Source: Notamacropus eugenii
Taxonomy: Eukaryota; Chordata; Mammalia; Diprotodontia; Macropodidae
DNA: 64,000 nucleotides
Assembly (NCBI RefSeq): GCF_028372415.1
Contig: NC_092873.1
Span: forward strand, 352,608,660 to 352,672,659
Direction of reading: 5' to 3'
The notes beneath the pieces are model-generated. The model was not told where the DNA came from. It did no database searches and saw only the letters and a list, made by a program, of their open reading frames with translations. Numbering within the stretch: the stretch's first letter is position 1; the number at the start of each line of letters is the position of its first letter. Positions 33,541 to 45,119 of this stretch are shown in pieces. Both the position numbers and the translations under genes were made by a program.

Positions 33541-33815
33541 GCAGAGCCTCCAGACTAGAATCAGGAAGACTCATCTTCCTGAGTTCAAATATGGCCTCAG
33601 ACACTTACTAGCTGTGTGACATAAGGCAACTCACTTAACCCTATTTGCCTCAGTTTTCTTATCTGTAAAATGAGTTAGAGAAGGAAATAACAAACTACTC
33701 CAGGTTTTAATATGGCACCTACCTTAGGGTTATTGTGAGACTCCAATGAGATGACATACGTATACTACTTTGCAAAACTTAAAACACTATATAAGTGCTA
33801 GCTATTGTTATTTTT
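33541..33815 (+). repeat. Chimeric SINE: MAR1 head joined to a THER1 tail
   Basis: MAR1-type body to 'aacaaactactccagg' (about 33708), then directly THER1-type 'gggttattgtgagactccaa' and 'taagtgctagctattgtta'. A MIR scrap precedes it (33420-33540). Confidence 0.75.
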
Positions 33816-34179
33816 TAGTATTATAAAGGAAGTTTGGTTTGACATTTTAGCATGTTTATGAAGTCTTTTTAAAAAAGGATATTCCCATTTATGGGTTTTG
33901 TTTCATGTCTTTGAAGCTACCAGATGGAAAGTTCTACATGTTTAGCTATTTTATCCTTTCTGTGTTGTTTTCCCTGTGTTTCAGATATATTGCCTGCTTT
34001 ATCTAGTATGTCAGTGCTGCGGGATAGATTGGGTGGTTCCACCAGATGGTTTGTCAAGCTTTAAATTACTCAGTTCCATTGTCTAAGTTTATTCTTAAAT
34101 TTTTGCAAGGGAAAAGATAGTGAAGGTTGATGGTAAGTCATTTGTTAATGACGTAACTTTTTATTCTTTGGCATTTTCT

Positions 34180-34668
34180 TTATTTTCTTTTTTATTCATC
34201 TATTTATTTGCATTTAACTTTTATTTTTTCTCAATTACGTGTAAACAAGTTATTTTAAACATACTTAAAAAATTGAATTCTATATTCTTTCCCTCCCTCC
34301 TTTCCCTTTCCTTTCCTTGAGAAGCCAAGCAATTTTATGTTGATTATAGATGTGTAGTTATGCAAAACATTCCTACATTACCCAGGCTGCAAAAGAAAGT
34401 GCAGATGAACCCCCCCTTTCCCCAAGAATAATGAAGTGAAAAAAAGTATGCATTAATCTGCTTTCGGATTCTCAGATCTTCCTGTGGAGGTGAATAGCAT
34501 TTTTCATCAGAAGTCTTTCAGAATTTTCTTGGATCATTACATTGCTGAGAATAGCTAAGTCATTTACAATTGATCATTGTAAAATGTTGCTGTTACTGTG
34601 TATAATGTTCTCCTGGTTCTGCTCATTTCACTTTGCATCAGTTCATGTATGTCTTCTAGCATTTTCTA
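34180..34668 (-). mobile_element. L1 3' end
   Basis: 'cttttattttttctcaatta' (inverted 3' end), then 'ttccttgagaagccaagcaa' and 'ttctcctggttctgctcatt', the order of marsupial L1 3' UTRs. Confidence 0.88.
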
Positions 34669-34833
34669 ATCACTAGCAGCTTAGCCTCTTATCAAGACTC
34701 TTGTCTTAACACAGAAACACCATGGAAAAATGAAGCTTTTCTGTTTTCTTATGAGCCTTTTCCTAAAATACAGTGAGATGCGGGAGTGGGGGTGGGGGAT
34801 GCTGTAGGACACAGTACTCCAGAGGAATGGTGA

Positions 34834-35085
34834 AGGCAGCTAGGTGGATAGAGCCTTGGACCTTGAATCAGGAAAGCTTGAGTTCAAATACATCCTCAGA
34901 TACTTACTAGCTCTGTGACCCTGGGCAAGTCACTGGACCAGACAAGAATCTGAACCTCTGTTTGCCTCAGTTTCCTTATCTGTAAAATGTGGACCTCCTA
35001 AGATTGCTGTGAGGGCAAAGGACAATACTTGCAAAGTGATTTGCAAACCAGAAAGTACTCTATAAATACTAGATATTATTATGGA
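34834..35085 (+). repeat. THER1-type SINE
   Basis: Head 'ggcagctaggtggatagag', then 'aagattgctgtgagggcaa' and 'actctataaatactagat'. Confidence 0.88.
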
Positions 35086-35424
35086 AGGAGGAAAATCTAT
35101 ACCTGGGAATAAAGGAAGGAAGAGTTTATGTGCAAGGGGACATAACAAGAACATTCTTTAGACACATAAAATACCCTTGCTTACACACACTTTAAATGAG
35201 CCAATGTTGAATGAGATCAGTTATACTTTCAAAGATACTGGATAATACAGATGATAAGCAATGAGAATCCTATTCAAAATCTATATAGACTAGGAGTGTT
35301 GGCCAGACAATATCAGGTGGCATTCTAATTTGTTTTAATTGAGGATAAATGTAAAATCCAGAAAATGATTCAAAAAATCAGCTGTCCAAGTAGAGGATAG
35401 TGGAGACCTGGTTAGACAGCAAGT

Positions 35425-35610
35425 AGTTTAAGTCAAGACAACAAGCTTTTATTAAGTGCCTACTATGTGCCAGGCACTGTGCTAAGCGATGGGGATTCAA
35501 AAAAAAGTGAAAGACAGTTGCTTATACTTAAGGAGATCACAGATCAACGGAGGAAATGACATAAAGGCAACTGCTAATAGTCAGGATAAATTGGAGGTTA
35601 TCACCACAGG
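35425..35610 (-). mobile_element. L2 3' end
   Basis: Very clear inverted tail: 'gtgcctactatgtgccaggc', then 'actgtgctaagcgatgggg'. Confidence 0.9.
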
Positions 35611-35614
35611 GGCA

Positions 35615-35790
35615 GCACTTCCATCTGATGTGAGGAAAACTTTAAAAATCAGTGGTGTCCACATATAATTGTTGTGAGTTTTCCATCACTGAAAGTATTT
35701 AAGTAGAGGCTGACTGGATGACAAAATGTCAAGGATCTTTTTAATAGGAGATCTGTTCTTTAGGTGAGAGTTGAACTATATACATCAGTG
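35615..35790 (+). mobile_element. CR1/L3 LINE 3' part
   Basis: 'gatgtgaggaaaactttaaa', then 'aagtagaggctgactggatg'. Confidence 0.6.
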
Positions 35791-35825
35791 TTCTCTAATT
35801 TTTTAAAAATAGTTTTCTTCTATGG

Positions 35826-36055
35826 CTAAAGCAGATGGAGCAGTGGATAGAATGTCAGGCCAGGAATCAGGAAGATTCATCTTTCTGAGTTCAAATCTGG
35901 TCTCAGACACTTACTAGCTATGTGACCCTGGGCAAGTCACTTTGTAAAACGAGCTGGAGAAGAAAACGGCAAAGAACTCCATTATCTTTGTCCCCAAACT
36001 CCCAGTGGGGTCATGAAAAGTCATACATGACTAAAAAATGACTGAATGATTAAAG
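35826..36055 (+). repeat. MAR1-type CORE-SINE
   Basis: Body with 'ggcaagtcactttgtaaaac' (an internal deletion of the core) and tail 'gtggggtcatgaaaagtca'. Confidence 0.9.
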
Positions 36056-36759
36056 CATTTTGATTGTATTTTCTCAATATATGTTTACTTATAAATTATA
36101 CAAGGTACTGCTTACTATATTAAGAACATGTACGTTATTACATTTATACAAAACAGGCATGAGATATGTGATATATGAGATATAGACAATGAGATAGAGA
36201 CGAAATAAAATATCACATTTGCTAATGATACAAAAGAATCTTTTTGCTCTTGCAAAAATGAGAGGAAAATAACGATATATTTAGGAAGAGCAATGTGATT
36301 GATTATGCTTCAATATTTTTTTAAAATCTTGATTTAACACTTTGCAATAGTGATTTGAAGGTATTGGTCTAAGCTCAATTTATTTTGATGCTTAGTTTTA
36401 TGTCAGAGCAGAAAAAGATGCTTTATAAAGATCCATGGTTCCATTAGGGAAAAGGGCATCATTGGCTGAGCTTACTGACTCATAATATTCAATTTTCAAT
36501 TCTATCCACCAATTATAGGAAGATTGCTGAAATTTAGCTAGTTGAAACCTCATCTTTTCTGATGTCAATCATTTGTTCTTGCAGGCTAGTCAGAAAATGT
36601 TTCATTTTTGTATTTTTAACAAATGGGTTCAGAAGCCTCTCAAATTCTTGATTTGGAAGATTGTTAAAGTGCATAGATCAGAGAGGTTTTTTTTTAGGTG
36701 ACAAATGTTTTCAGCAAATCCAGTGGGGGTGGAAGGAGGAATTACCATGTGGAGAAGAC
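36056..36759. other. No gene or repeat recognised
   Basis: AT-rich unique-looking sequence. Confidence 0.3.
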
Positions 36760-37000
36760 ATTTAGTGTCACAACTGTCAGATGCTGCAGAAAAGTCCAAA
36801 AGAAAGAGGTTGGAGAAAAAGCCATCCAACTAGACAGTTAGGGAATCATTGGTAATTGTGGAGAGAACTGTTTTTGTTGAGTAAGGACACAAGGATAATG
36901 AGGAGTTAGAGATCCTGGGAGACCAGGAGAGGAGCATTATCCACAGAAATAAGGATGTGCAGAGAAGAAGTGTGTTTTGAGAAGGAAGATAATATCGTGA
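36760..37000 (-). mobile_element. L2 internal fragment
   Basis: 'gatgctgcagaaaagtccaa', then 'ggaatcattggtaattgtgg', collinear with the L2 segment at 1255-1345. Confidence 0.65.
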
Positions 37001-37465
37001 GATCTTCAGTTCAGGTCACACTATGTGACCATGTCTGCTCATCCTGTGTGGCTCACTCTGCCCTAACTAAGAATGAAAAAGGTTAGGGGTGGTCTCTTAC
37101 CTACCACTGCCTCTGGGCACAGAGTAGCCTCCAGGTAATCTAGGGGACCAAGTGTGGCTACTTCTTGGGGGAAGGATGGGTTTTCTCTCCTCAACTGCTG
37201 GCACCTGGATCATGGTGCAGAATAGGAGAGGATGGGAGCTTACACAAGTAGATAAGGTCCATTATGGGAGGGAGTAGAATAGGAAAGCGTTGTTTATTAG
37301 TGGGTAAATGTCATGGTATAAATTCTGTTGAAGACAAACCTCATGATTGCCTATTGCAGGAAGGGTAACATCTGACTTATCTTCCACGTGCTCCCTTGAG
37401 GTCATGCCATGGCCCCCACTTTGGAGATCGCTCCTGTAGCTGACCTCTGGTGCTCTATGATTCTA
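37001..37465. other. No gene or repeat recognised
   Basis: Unique-looking, non-coding sequence. Confidence 0.3.
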
Positions 37466-37712
37466 TATGTTGTTAAGCCATTTTTCAGTCATGTTTGACT
37501 GTGACCTGTTGAAGTTTTCTTGACAAAGATACTAGAATTGTTTGCCATTTCCTTCTCTAGCCCATTTTACAAATGAGGAAATTGAGGTAAATAGGCTTAA
37601 GTGATTTGCCCAGGGTCACACAACTAATAAGTGTCTGAAGCCACATTTGAACTAAGATCTTTCTGCCTCCAGGCCTGGCCTTCTATCCCCTGTGTCACCT
37701 ACATGCCCTTGA
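37466..37712 (-). repeat. MAR1-type CORE-SINE
   Basis: Inverted: 'gtttgccatttccttctcta', then 'ttgcccagggtcacacaact' and 'tgtgtcacctacatgccc'. Confidence 0.9.
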
Positions 37713-38838
37713 TTCTGTATATTGACATTTGTTTAAATTGAGTGCTGGCACACCTCCTTTTGAATGTTTTACTTCCTGATGAATTTTTAGAAAGATTCTT
37801 ATTTCTACCCAAAATGAAGGTCACAAAATTGTTGGCCCCAGATTTGTAGTTTGGTATCTAGTGGGAATCTCATCTAGGATTATATTTGTTTTACGGGGTT
37901 TTTTCTGGGTGAGGGCTGGACAAGAGTACTGGCTGCCTAGTTCTTTTTTCTCATGAACTGGAGGAGGCATAACAAAATAAATGTCACACATTTCTTGGAT
38001 CATAGGACAAAAACCATCAGGCAGCATAGAACATAACACGACGCAGCACGCTGGCGACTCTTGTACTCCATTTCCCTTGCACATACAAACAGAGCTGGTG
38101 GTTCTGATTTCAACCTTGTCATCCATGATGGGGTTTATGGCTTCAAAAATGTTTTCAAGGGTTATGATTTTTTTTAAATCAAAATTAGTCTTAAAGCAAG
38201 TCTAAACATTATCTCCAACCCCTCTTCCATTTGTTTTTAATGGATGTGAAAATGGGCAAAGTAATGTTTTGTTCTCATGGCTGTAACAGAGCAGGATAAA
38301 TAAATTAGACACTAGTCTACGAGTGCTTTGCTTGCTGGGAGTTGTTTGAGTGAATGCTGAATTTACCAGGGCCTTGTCTTTATGTTGCAGTTGGGACAAA
38401 GAGGCAACAATTATGGATTGTTTTTACACTCCCAGAAACTCCCTAAGATCTTCTGGAAGCCATTTAACATCTTTGGACTTCATCGTTTAAATGGCCTGAA
38501 TAACTCAGGACTAAGTGTACAGACAACTGGCCCTGGAGTCGGAAAGACCTGGTTCTACCTCCAGTGCATTTCTGCTGTGTCACACGGGCATATCACCTGC
38601 CTCTCAGTGCCTCAGTTACTTCTTTAAGACTGAGTTAAAGAAGAGTTTCTGATCTTGATCAGTGAAGGGAGTTTTCATTACAAGAATTTCCCATACTGAG
38701 GAAATCATACACTAGAGCTAAAAGCAAGCATGTAACTCAAAGGGGGACTGCCAGGTTTAATGAACTGTTCAAAGCACCCAGAAATCCTTGCATGAAATTC
38801 AAGGGGTTTCTGTCCTTTTCAGGTAGAGAAAACTGTAT
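37713..38838. other. No gene or repeat recognised
   Basis: Unique-looking. The minus frame at 37821-38126 has no recognised domain. Confidence 0.3.
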
Positions 38839-38853
38839 CCAGTTAAAAAAATT

Positions 38854-39095
38854 TCTGTTCGGTTGTGTCTGATTTTTCATGACCCCATTTGGGGTTTCTT
38901 GGCAAAGATACTGGAGTGGTTTGCCATTTTCTTCCCCAGCTCATTTTACAGATGGAGGGAACTGAGGCAAGTAGAGTTAAGTGACTTGCCCAGGGTCACA
39001 GAGCTAATAAGTGTGTGAGGATAGAGTTGAACTCAGAAGGATGAGTCTACTTGACTCTAGATCTGGCACTTTATCCACTGTGCCATCTAGTTGTC
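38854..39095 (-). repeat. MAR1-type CORE-SINE with perfect target-site duplication
   Basis: The 15-base direct repeat CCAGTTAAAAAAATT lies at 38839-38853 and 39096-39110. The inverted SINE fills the space exactly. Confidence 0.96.
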
Positions 39096-39129
39096 CCAGT
39101 TAAAAAAATTATCAGGCATTAATGATACT

Positions 39130-39420
39130 TTAAAATGGGCATGAAGGATGGGAAAAGGCATTGCGATATGGAAGAATGAAGGTTTAGAGTCAGCCTGAGT
39201 TGAAGTCCTGCTAGCTGAGTGACCACGAACAAGTCACTTGATCCCTCATAAATTCCCTCCTGGCCACCCTCAAAAATAGTAAGTTAAAGCTGAATAGAAG
39301 GAGTTTGCACATGAGAAGTTCCTTACATCAATGAACCTGGTCAGTTAAGAAACATTTATTAAGCTCCTACTATGTGCCAGGCACTGTACAAAGCTAAATT
39401 ATAGGCCTGGATTTAAAAAA
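39130..39420. repeat. MIR plus and L2 tail minus
   Basis: Sense MIR at 39150-39260 ('acgaacaagtcacttgatcc'). Inverted L2 tail at 39345-39420 ('ctactatgtgccaggcactg'). Confidence 0.7.
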
Positions 39421-40240
39421 ATGAAGTAGCATCCTACTCACCAAATCTCTTCTTTATCCACTTTGAAAGTTCACACATTTAAACTAGAGATGGTACCACA
39501 GCTGACTCACGTGGTATGTTTCAAAAGCGCAGCTTAGGGTGTTTGAATCTTGGGAAGCAATTTCTCTTCGGAAAACAATGTTATGCTTGGTGTTTAGGTT
39601 TCCAGGGCTGCCCACAAATACTTATTTAACCCCTAGTATATCAATCACCAGATATAATAATACAATTACTTCTTCCACATCAGGACTTTCCCCATTGCAA
39701 TTTAGATATATTGTGGGTCAGCATAAGAAATTAAATGGGAAGTTTTGGAGAGTTTTGTGGAAGACATAGACGACATGTGAAGGCCAGCAGATTACACAGA
39801 AAATGTTTAGAAACTTGGAAATGCATAAAACATATGTATAGTATTGTGTAACATCAACCCACATTTTACTATTTTGTACTGTAAAAGAAAAAGAAAAAAA
39901 TTTAGACTTCTCTGGTATGAAGAGATGGCCAAAACAACTTATGCAGATTTTCCAGATCATGGAGGTGCTGTGTCTCCTAGCCCCCTCAATGTGGAAGGGA
40001 TAACTGTATTTCTTCGAGGAAATGTGCTCAGAGCTCCAATACCAGAAAAGGCAATTTTTGCCATCTCTTCATCCTCTTACCTGACAGGCAATGAGAGCTT
40101 GGACCTCCAAGATACTGGTTTGGGAGCAAGGAATCCAGCAGCACAAGGTTCAGAAATGTAATGAACGGTTCTTTTGCCTGAGATGGGCATCACCAAATAT
40201 GCCTTTGGCACACTATATGAAATCACCTTTTCTTTTAAAA
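39421..40240. other. No gene or repeat recognised
   Basis: Unique-looking. The frame at 39844-40161 has no recognised domain. Confidence 0.3.
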
Positions 40241-41035
40241 TAATAAAGCTAACATTTATATATTGGTTTAAGATTTACAAAGGGCTTTACATGTCTTATC
40301 TTATTTGAGATTCACAACAGTTATTCTCCATTTAACAGAAGAAACTGAGGCAGAGATCAAGTGACTTGTCCAGGTTTTGACAATTTTGATAATTAGAAAT
40401 TATATATGTTAGGACTTGAATTCAGGTCTTTTTGACTAAAGCTAACAGACTACCTGCCGTGCCCATCTACCTCGTTCTTGAAATCATCTTTAAAGAATCA
40501 ATTGGGGGAGATCTTGAATAGCAGATCAAAAAGGACTGAGGGAGAAACTTTGGGCTACTTCATGAGTAGAGACCCTGGACACCACCAGGTTGTTGCTGGA
40601 CTCATTGATGCTTGAAGGAGGGGTGGGGATGGAGATGTAGGGCAGTGTTGGGATGGGGCTCCCTTTAGGTACAGGTAGGAAGAAGTGGGCCACCTAGGAA
40701 TTTCCTGTTTTAACTAATTATCCTGGTTAACTTGATGCTAAACTCAGTTGTTTCCACCTGCTTAAGGAAAAATCGTAATAAAAATATCTTCAATTTATAT
40801 AGTGTTTTAAAGTTTGCAAAATGCGTTATGTATGTTACCTCATTTGATCCTACAACAACCTGGGAAGGAGGTGCTATTACTGTCTCCATTTTATAGATGA
40901 AGAAACCAAGGCAAACAGAGTTTCAGTGACTGCACTGACACCTCCAGTAAGTGTCTGAGGGTAGGATCTGAACGCAGGTATTCTCTCTCCGGACTCCAAA
41001 GCTCTGGGCACTCTTGTCACCTAACTGCCTCATGG
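40241..41035 (-). repeat. Two MIR/THER1 copies
   Basis: At 40241-40470 and 40780-41035. Both start with the inverted THER1 tail ('tttacaaagggctttacat', 'gtttgcaaaatgcgttatg'). Confidence 0.78.
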
Positions 41036-41585
41036 TGTCCAGGCCAACTAAAATGTCCTGGTTCCTCCCTCTCTTCATAGCTCTGTGGGGGTAGTTGGGA
41101 GCAGAAAAATGGAGTTGGAACTCTGGAGAGGAAAAATGGAGATGGGGGGGAAGAGTAAAGATGGGGCCTTGGATGAGTAATGGGAACAGGGCAGAGATAA
41201 GAAAGGATCAAAGCTGGGGCTTCTGAGAAGAGAATGAGAAGCCGGAATCAGGACTGGGGAGGGAGGTGAAGAATTGGCATAAGGATCTCTCAGGGAGGGT
41301 CAAATCAGGTTCTTTGTCCCTTCTTTCCCCCTGCACTCTCCTGACAGCTCCTTGTGGATGGATTCTGACAGACTGACTACACTGGAATGGGTGAGGTAGT
41401 AGGGTTAAGGCAGGGGTCCCTTGAGACAGTATAACTGAGTTGGCAGGCTTTTGGTGAAAGGGAAAACAGTCCTGGAAAGGGGGAAGGGTTTGCTCCATGA
41501 CTTTGAAAGTGTCTGCAAATTAGGTATGGATTTTAGAATCCCTGAAAGTGTGGGATTATAAAACCTTGGCACAGTTTATTTCAGT
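41036..41585. other. No gene or repeat recognised
   Basis: Purine-rich plus strand; no coding signal. Confidence 0.3.
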
Positions 41586-41589
41586 GTTG

Positions 41590-41720
41590 ATTTTAAAAAT
41601 CAATTAGCAAGCATTTATTAAGTGCTTATTGTATGCCAGGCACAATGCTAGGTGCTGTAAACAGAAACAATGAAGCAGTCCCCAAATTCAAGGATCTCAC
41701 ATTCTAATGGCTCTTCAAGC
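41590..41720 (-). mobile_element. L2 3' end
   Basis: 'catttattaagtgcttattg' and 'gccaggcacaatgctaggtg'. Confidence 0.85.
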
Positions 41721-42099
41721 CCAAACCTTTGTGACAGGGGCATACCAATATTCTAGAAACATCAGGTGGGAATGTGTCACCATTTCAGGCAAGCATACCG
41801 CTAAAATGCTTTAGAAATGTTTGTGCAGCTACAGAAATTCAAATGTTTTTGCAAAATGCTTCCTCCAGTCAAATTGAGTGGTTCTTGGCCTGTGGAAATG
41901 TTTGCAGGAACATTTGGCAATTCCTTGCTCCAATTTAACATTTACTTCAATGAATGACTGAAACAAATGTTTCTTTTTTCGGAAGTGCTTCACAGCAAAT
42001 AAAATGAGGATAATTGAAAATAAATGCTTACGTTGTAGCAAAATGAAATGGAAGGCTATTATTTTTTGTGGCTGAAGAAAAAAGGAATTTTCTTTACTA

Positions 42100-42850
42100 T
42101 TTAGATATGACTAGGGCAAATCACTTGACCTCTGTGGGACTCAGTTTATTCATCTGTAAAATGAGGGGGCACATGGACTGGATGGATCTCTTTAAGGTCC
42201 CTTCTAGTCTAAATTCCATGATCTTTTGAGCAGTGATCATTAATTTAAAATAATTTCTCACTTAAAATAATAGGAAGACATGGAACTTTAGCATCCCAAA
42301 AAGAGACAATATTTTTCCTTTAAAAAAAAATTCTGCTTTTAGCAGTTGTACTGAAAAATTTAGCCTGCAAAAATCTATGTAAAGCACATTGCAAACCTTT
42401 AAATTCAATATAATTAAGTTATTTGACACGTAGGATCATTCAATTTTGGGAAACCTTAGAAATTTTTAACAGTTTACTTATACATCTTGGTGTGTTCTTT
42501 TACAGTGCACTTGTCTATCCTTGTCCAAGCTACGTATCTTTAATATTCCTATGTAACTAGAACAAGATAACCCAGGAGAATGCATTCAGAATCTCCATTA
42601 GTCACTTAACCTCTGTCTGCTTCAGTTTCCTTAACTATAAAAAGTGCCTGCCTCTCAGAGTTGTCATGTAGATCAAATTAGAAAATTTTTGTAAAGTGCT
42701 TAGCACAGTGTCTGGCACATCGTAGGAGCTTAATAAATGCTTGTTTTCTTCCTTCCCTTCAGCCCTCCCTCAAAACAAGGTCAAGTGCAAGTCATGTCAC
42801 CATTTCTCTTATGGCATGGTTTTCTTTCGCAACAAAAGACGAACACAAAA
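42100..42850 (+). repeat. MIR, THER1 tail and a truncated SINE tail
   Basis: MIR at 42100-42230. THER1 with L2-like end at 42595-42755. The 3' tail of the 10894-type SINE at 42756-42850 ('aggtcaagtgcaagtcatg', 'gcaacaaaagacgaacaca'). Confidence 0.75.
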
Positions 42851-42961
42851 TTGGAAATACAGTTACAGTTTCTTTGCCTGTCTTAAAGAGCTTACAAAGA
42901 AAGCAATAAAAAATTATAGTTTATTTCAGGTTTCTGGACTGCTTTCCTTAAGGCCTTCTTG

Positions 42962-43216
42962 TTGTGGTTGTTCAGTCACTTCTTTGTTCCATCCTGCTCT
43001 TCGTGACCCCTTTTGTTTTCTTGGCAAAGACACTGGAGTGGTCTGCCATTTTTTTCACCAGCTCCTTTTACAGATGAGGAAACTGAGGCAAGTAGGGTTA
43101 AGTGACTTGTCCAGGGTCACACAACTAGTAAGTGTCTGAGGCCAGATTTGAACTCAGGAAGACTCATCTTCCTGACTCTAGGCCTGGCACTCTATCTACT
43201 GTGATGCCCAGTTGCC
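42962..43216 (-). repeat. MAR1-type CORE-SINE
   Basis: Inverted full copy: 'gttttcttggcaaagacact' through 'actgtgatgcccagttgccc'. Confidence 0.92.
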
Positions 43217-43399
43217 CTCTTTTGGTCCTAGCCACATTTAGAGGCTAATTTATAGGTGAATGGTATTGTAAGGTGGAAAAAGTTTGAAGTAAATGGTCCA
43301 GTGATAAGGTGCCTTGTTTCTAATTCCTTCTCTTCCCAAATATAGCCAAAGGACAGAATACATTCATATAGTGTTATCTTTATAAAATTATAAGGACTA

Positions 43400-43645
43400 T
43401 AGACTCTCAGAGCTGGAAGGAAGTTTAGGATTTAAAACATTAGATCTGACTGGAAGGAAACTGAGAACATGGAATTTTAGAGCCAGAAGGGAACTTAGAA
43501 CACAGGATGTCAGGAAGAGCCTTATGTCTTAGAATGTTAGACCTGGAAGACCTTTGGATATAGAAGGTCAGAATTGGAAGTGTCATTAAAGACCATCTAG
43601 TTGAACTCTTTCATTTGATAAGGGAAGAAACAGAAGGATGCTTTT
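43400..43645 (-). repeat. MIR-derived region with reiterated 'agannTggaagg' units
   Basis: About six diverged units of roughly 30-35 bases, each a variant of 'gaatgttagacctggaag', lead into an ordinary antisense MIR core at 43590. Confidence 0.55.
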
Positions 43646-43679
43646 TTAGTCCTATTATTGTCAGGCAAGTGTGTATCGC

Positions 43680-43800
43680 ATGTATTTAAACAATTCTGAA
43701 TTCTAAATGCTGAGGGGATTACAGAGATGAATAATAAAGCACAGTCATTGCCTTCAAGGAACTTATGGTAGTGGGGCATAAAACATGTATAAGAATATCT
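43680..43800 (-). mobile_element. L2 3' part
   Basis: 'gctgaggggattacagagat' and 'cattgccttcaaggaactta'. Confidence 0.75.
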
Positions 43801-43809
43801 AGGGTTTGA

Positions 43810-44700
43810 GAGGGCTATAAACTTAGTATGTCAACAGCGTGATGCAGCAGCTGGAAAAGCTAATGTGCTCTTAGAATGTATAATTGTCTTAATGAGAGAG
43901 ATGATAATCCTGCTGTACTCTTCTGGTCAGTCCATATCTGAAATTCAGTTCTGAGTGACATATTTTTCAGGTGGACATTGACATGCTGGAGCATCTAAAG
44001 AAGGGTGAGCAGAAAGAAAGGAACTCAAAACCATATTATTCTATATATTCTGTATAGAATAGTGAAAGGAACTAGAAATATTATGCTGGGAAAGAAGATG
44101 ACATGGGTAGGGCAGTCTAGTGGGGAAGACAGTGTCTGTATCAACCATAAAGGATTGTCTGTACCTCAATGAGGACTTAAAAGAAAGGAGGATTGGTAAA
44201 ACCTTGAATATGAAAAACTAGACTCAGTAAGTGAAAGTTTTAAGGCAAGGGTTTTTGACCAGGGATCCATAAACTTTCTTTATTTTAAAAAAATTGATAA
44301 CTGTATTTCAATCAAGGAAGCTTATTTTGTAATCCTATATATTTTATTTTCTGCATTTAAAAATGCTTTTTCTGAGAAGGAATGCGTAGGCTTTACCAGA
44401 GAGCCACAGGTATCCAGGACAAATCAAAAAAAGGTAAGAACCTCTGTTTAAGGGCTGATGAAAGGAAAAGTGCTTTTTGCTCAGTTTTAAGGAAGCCATT
44501 TAAAACTGTGAAACATCATAATAAAATTTTTAGTGTGAGGAGGGACTTCCTGACAATTAGAGCTGTCCGTAATGAAACAGTTGGTGAATTCGTGTTCAGG
44601 GAAAGTATTCAGCTGGAGCTAGATCATCAGTTCTTAAGGATGGGGAGGGAATTCATCCATTGATGATGGTCAAGATCCTTCCCAACTCTAGAATTCAGTA
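43810..44700 (+). mobile_element. CR1/L3 LINE 3' part, interrupted by a hAT-like element
   Basis: 'ctgctgtactcttctggtca' (43909) through 'gaggagggacttcctgacaa' and 'ttagagctgtccgtaatga' (about 44560) and 'ccttcccaactctagaattc', the order of CR1/L3. The hAT-like copy 44253-44448 interrupts it. Confidence 0.7.
44253..44448 (-). mobile_element. hAT-like non-autonomous element, second copy
   Basis: Inverted relative to 6193-6596: 'gataactgtatttcaatcaa', 'tttgtaatcctatatatttt', and the end 'aaggtaagaacctctg'. Confidence 0.7.
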
Positions 44701-44730
44701 ATTATGACTCTCCAGCTTTCATACTCTATC

Positions 44731-44920
44731 CAGAGGTTCCCAAATTTATTTGGTCTACTTCCCCCTTTAAAAAAATTACTCAGCGTCCCTGTGGAAATCT
44801 ACTTTCTTTAACCCTTTAATGTTTTTTTTTTAAAATTTGTGTTACCTGAGACTACTACGCCATCCCCCCGTCATTCCAGTGCCCCCCAGGGAACGGTATC
44901 GCCCACTTTGGAAACCTATG
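44731..44920. mobile_element. hAT-like MITE, another family
   Basis: End 'cagaggttcccaaa' against 'tttggaaacctatg' at the other side (worn inverted repeats). Internal 'tcagcgtccctgtggaaatc' mirrors 'ccccccagggaacg'. Confidence 0.6.
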
Positions 44921-45119
44921 TGTATGGTATAGTAACTACAGGCATGAGTTACATTATGTGTGCATGTTTCACATCTCTCTGGGGAAATATAAATTCTATA
45001 AGGGTGTCTTCAGCATTCATCTCGAAAGAAGAGGCATTAACACCTACTTTGTCATCACTTCCAAAAGAACATGGGGCTTTCCCATCTGGCTTTCATCTGA
45101 AATCTTCCACATGTATTAT

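Noticed and set aside
39844-40161. 105-codon plus-strand frame
   Set aside because: No splice signals in a sensible place and no recognised domain; length ordinary for chance.
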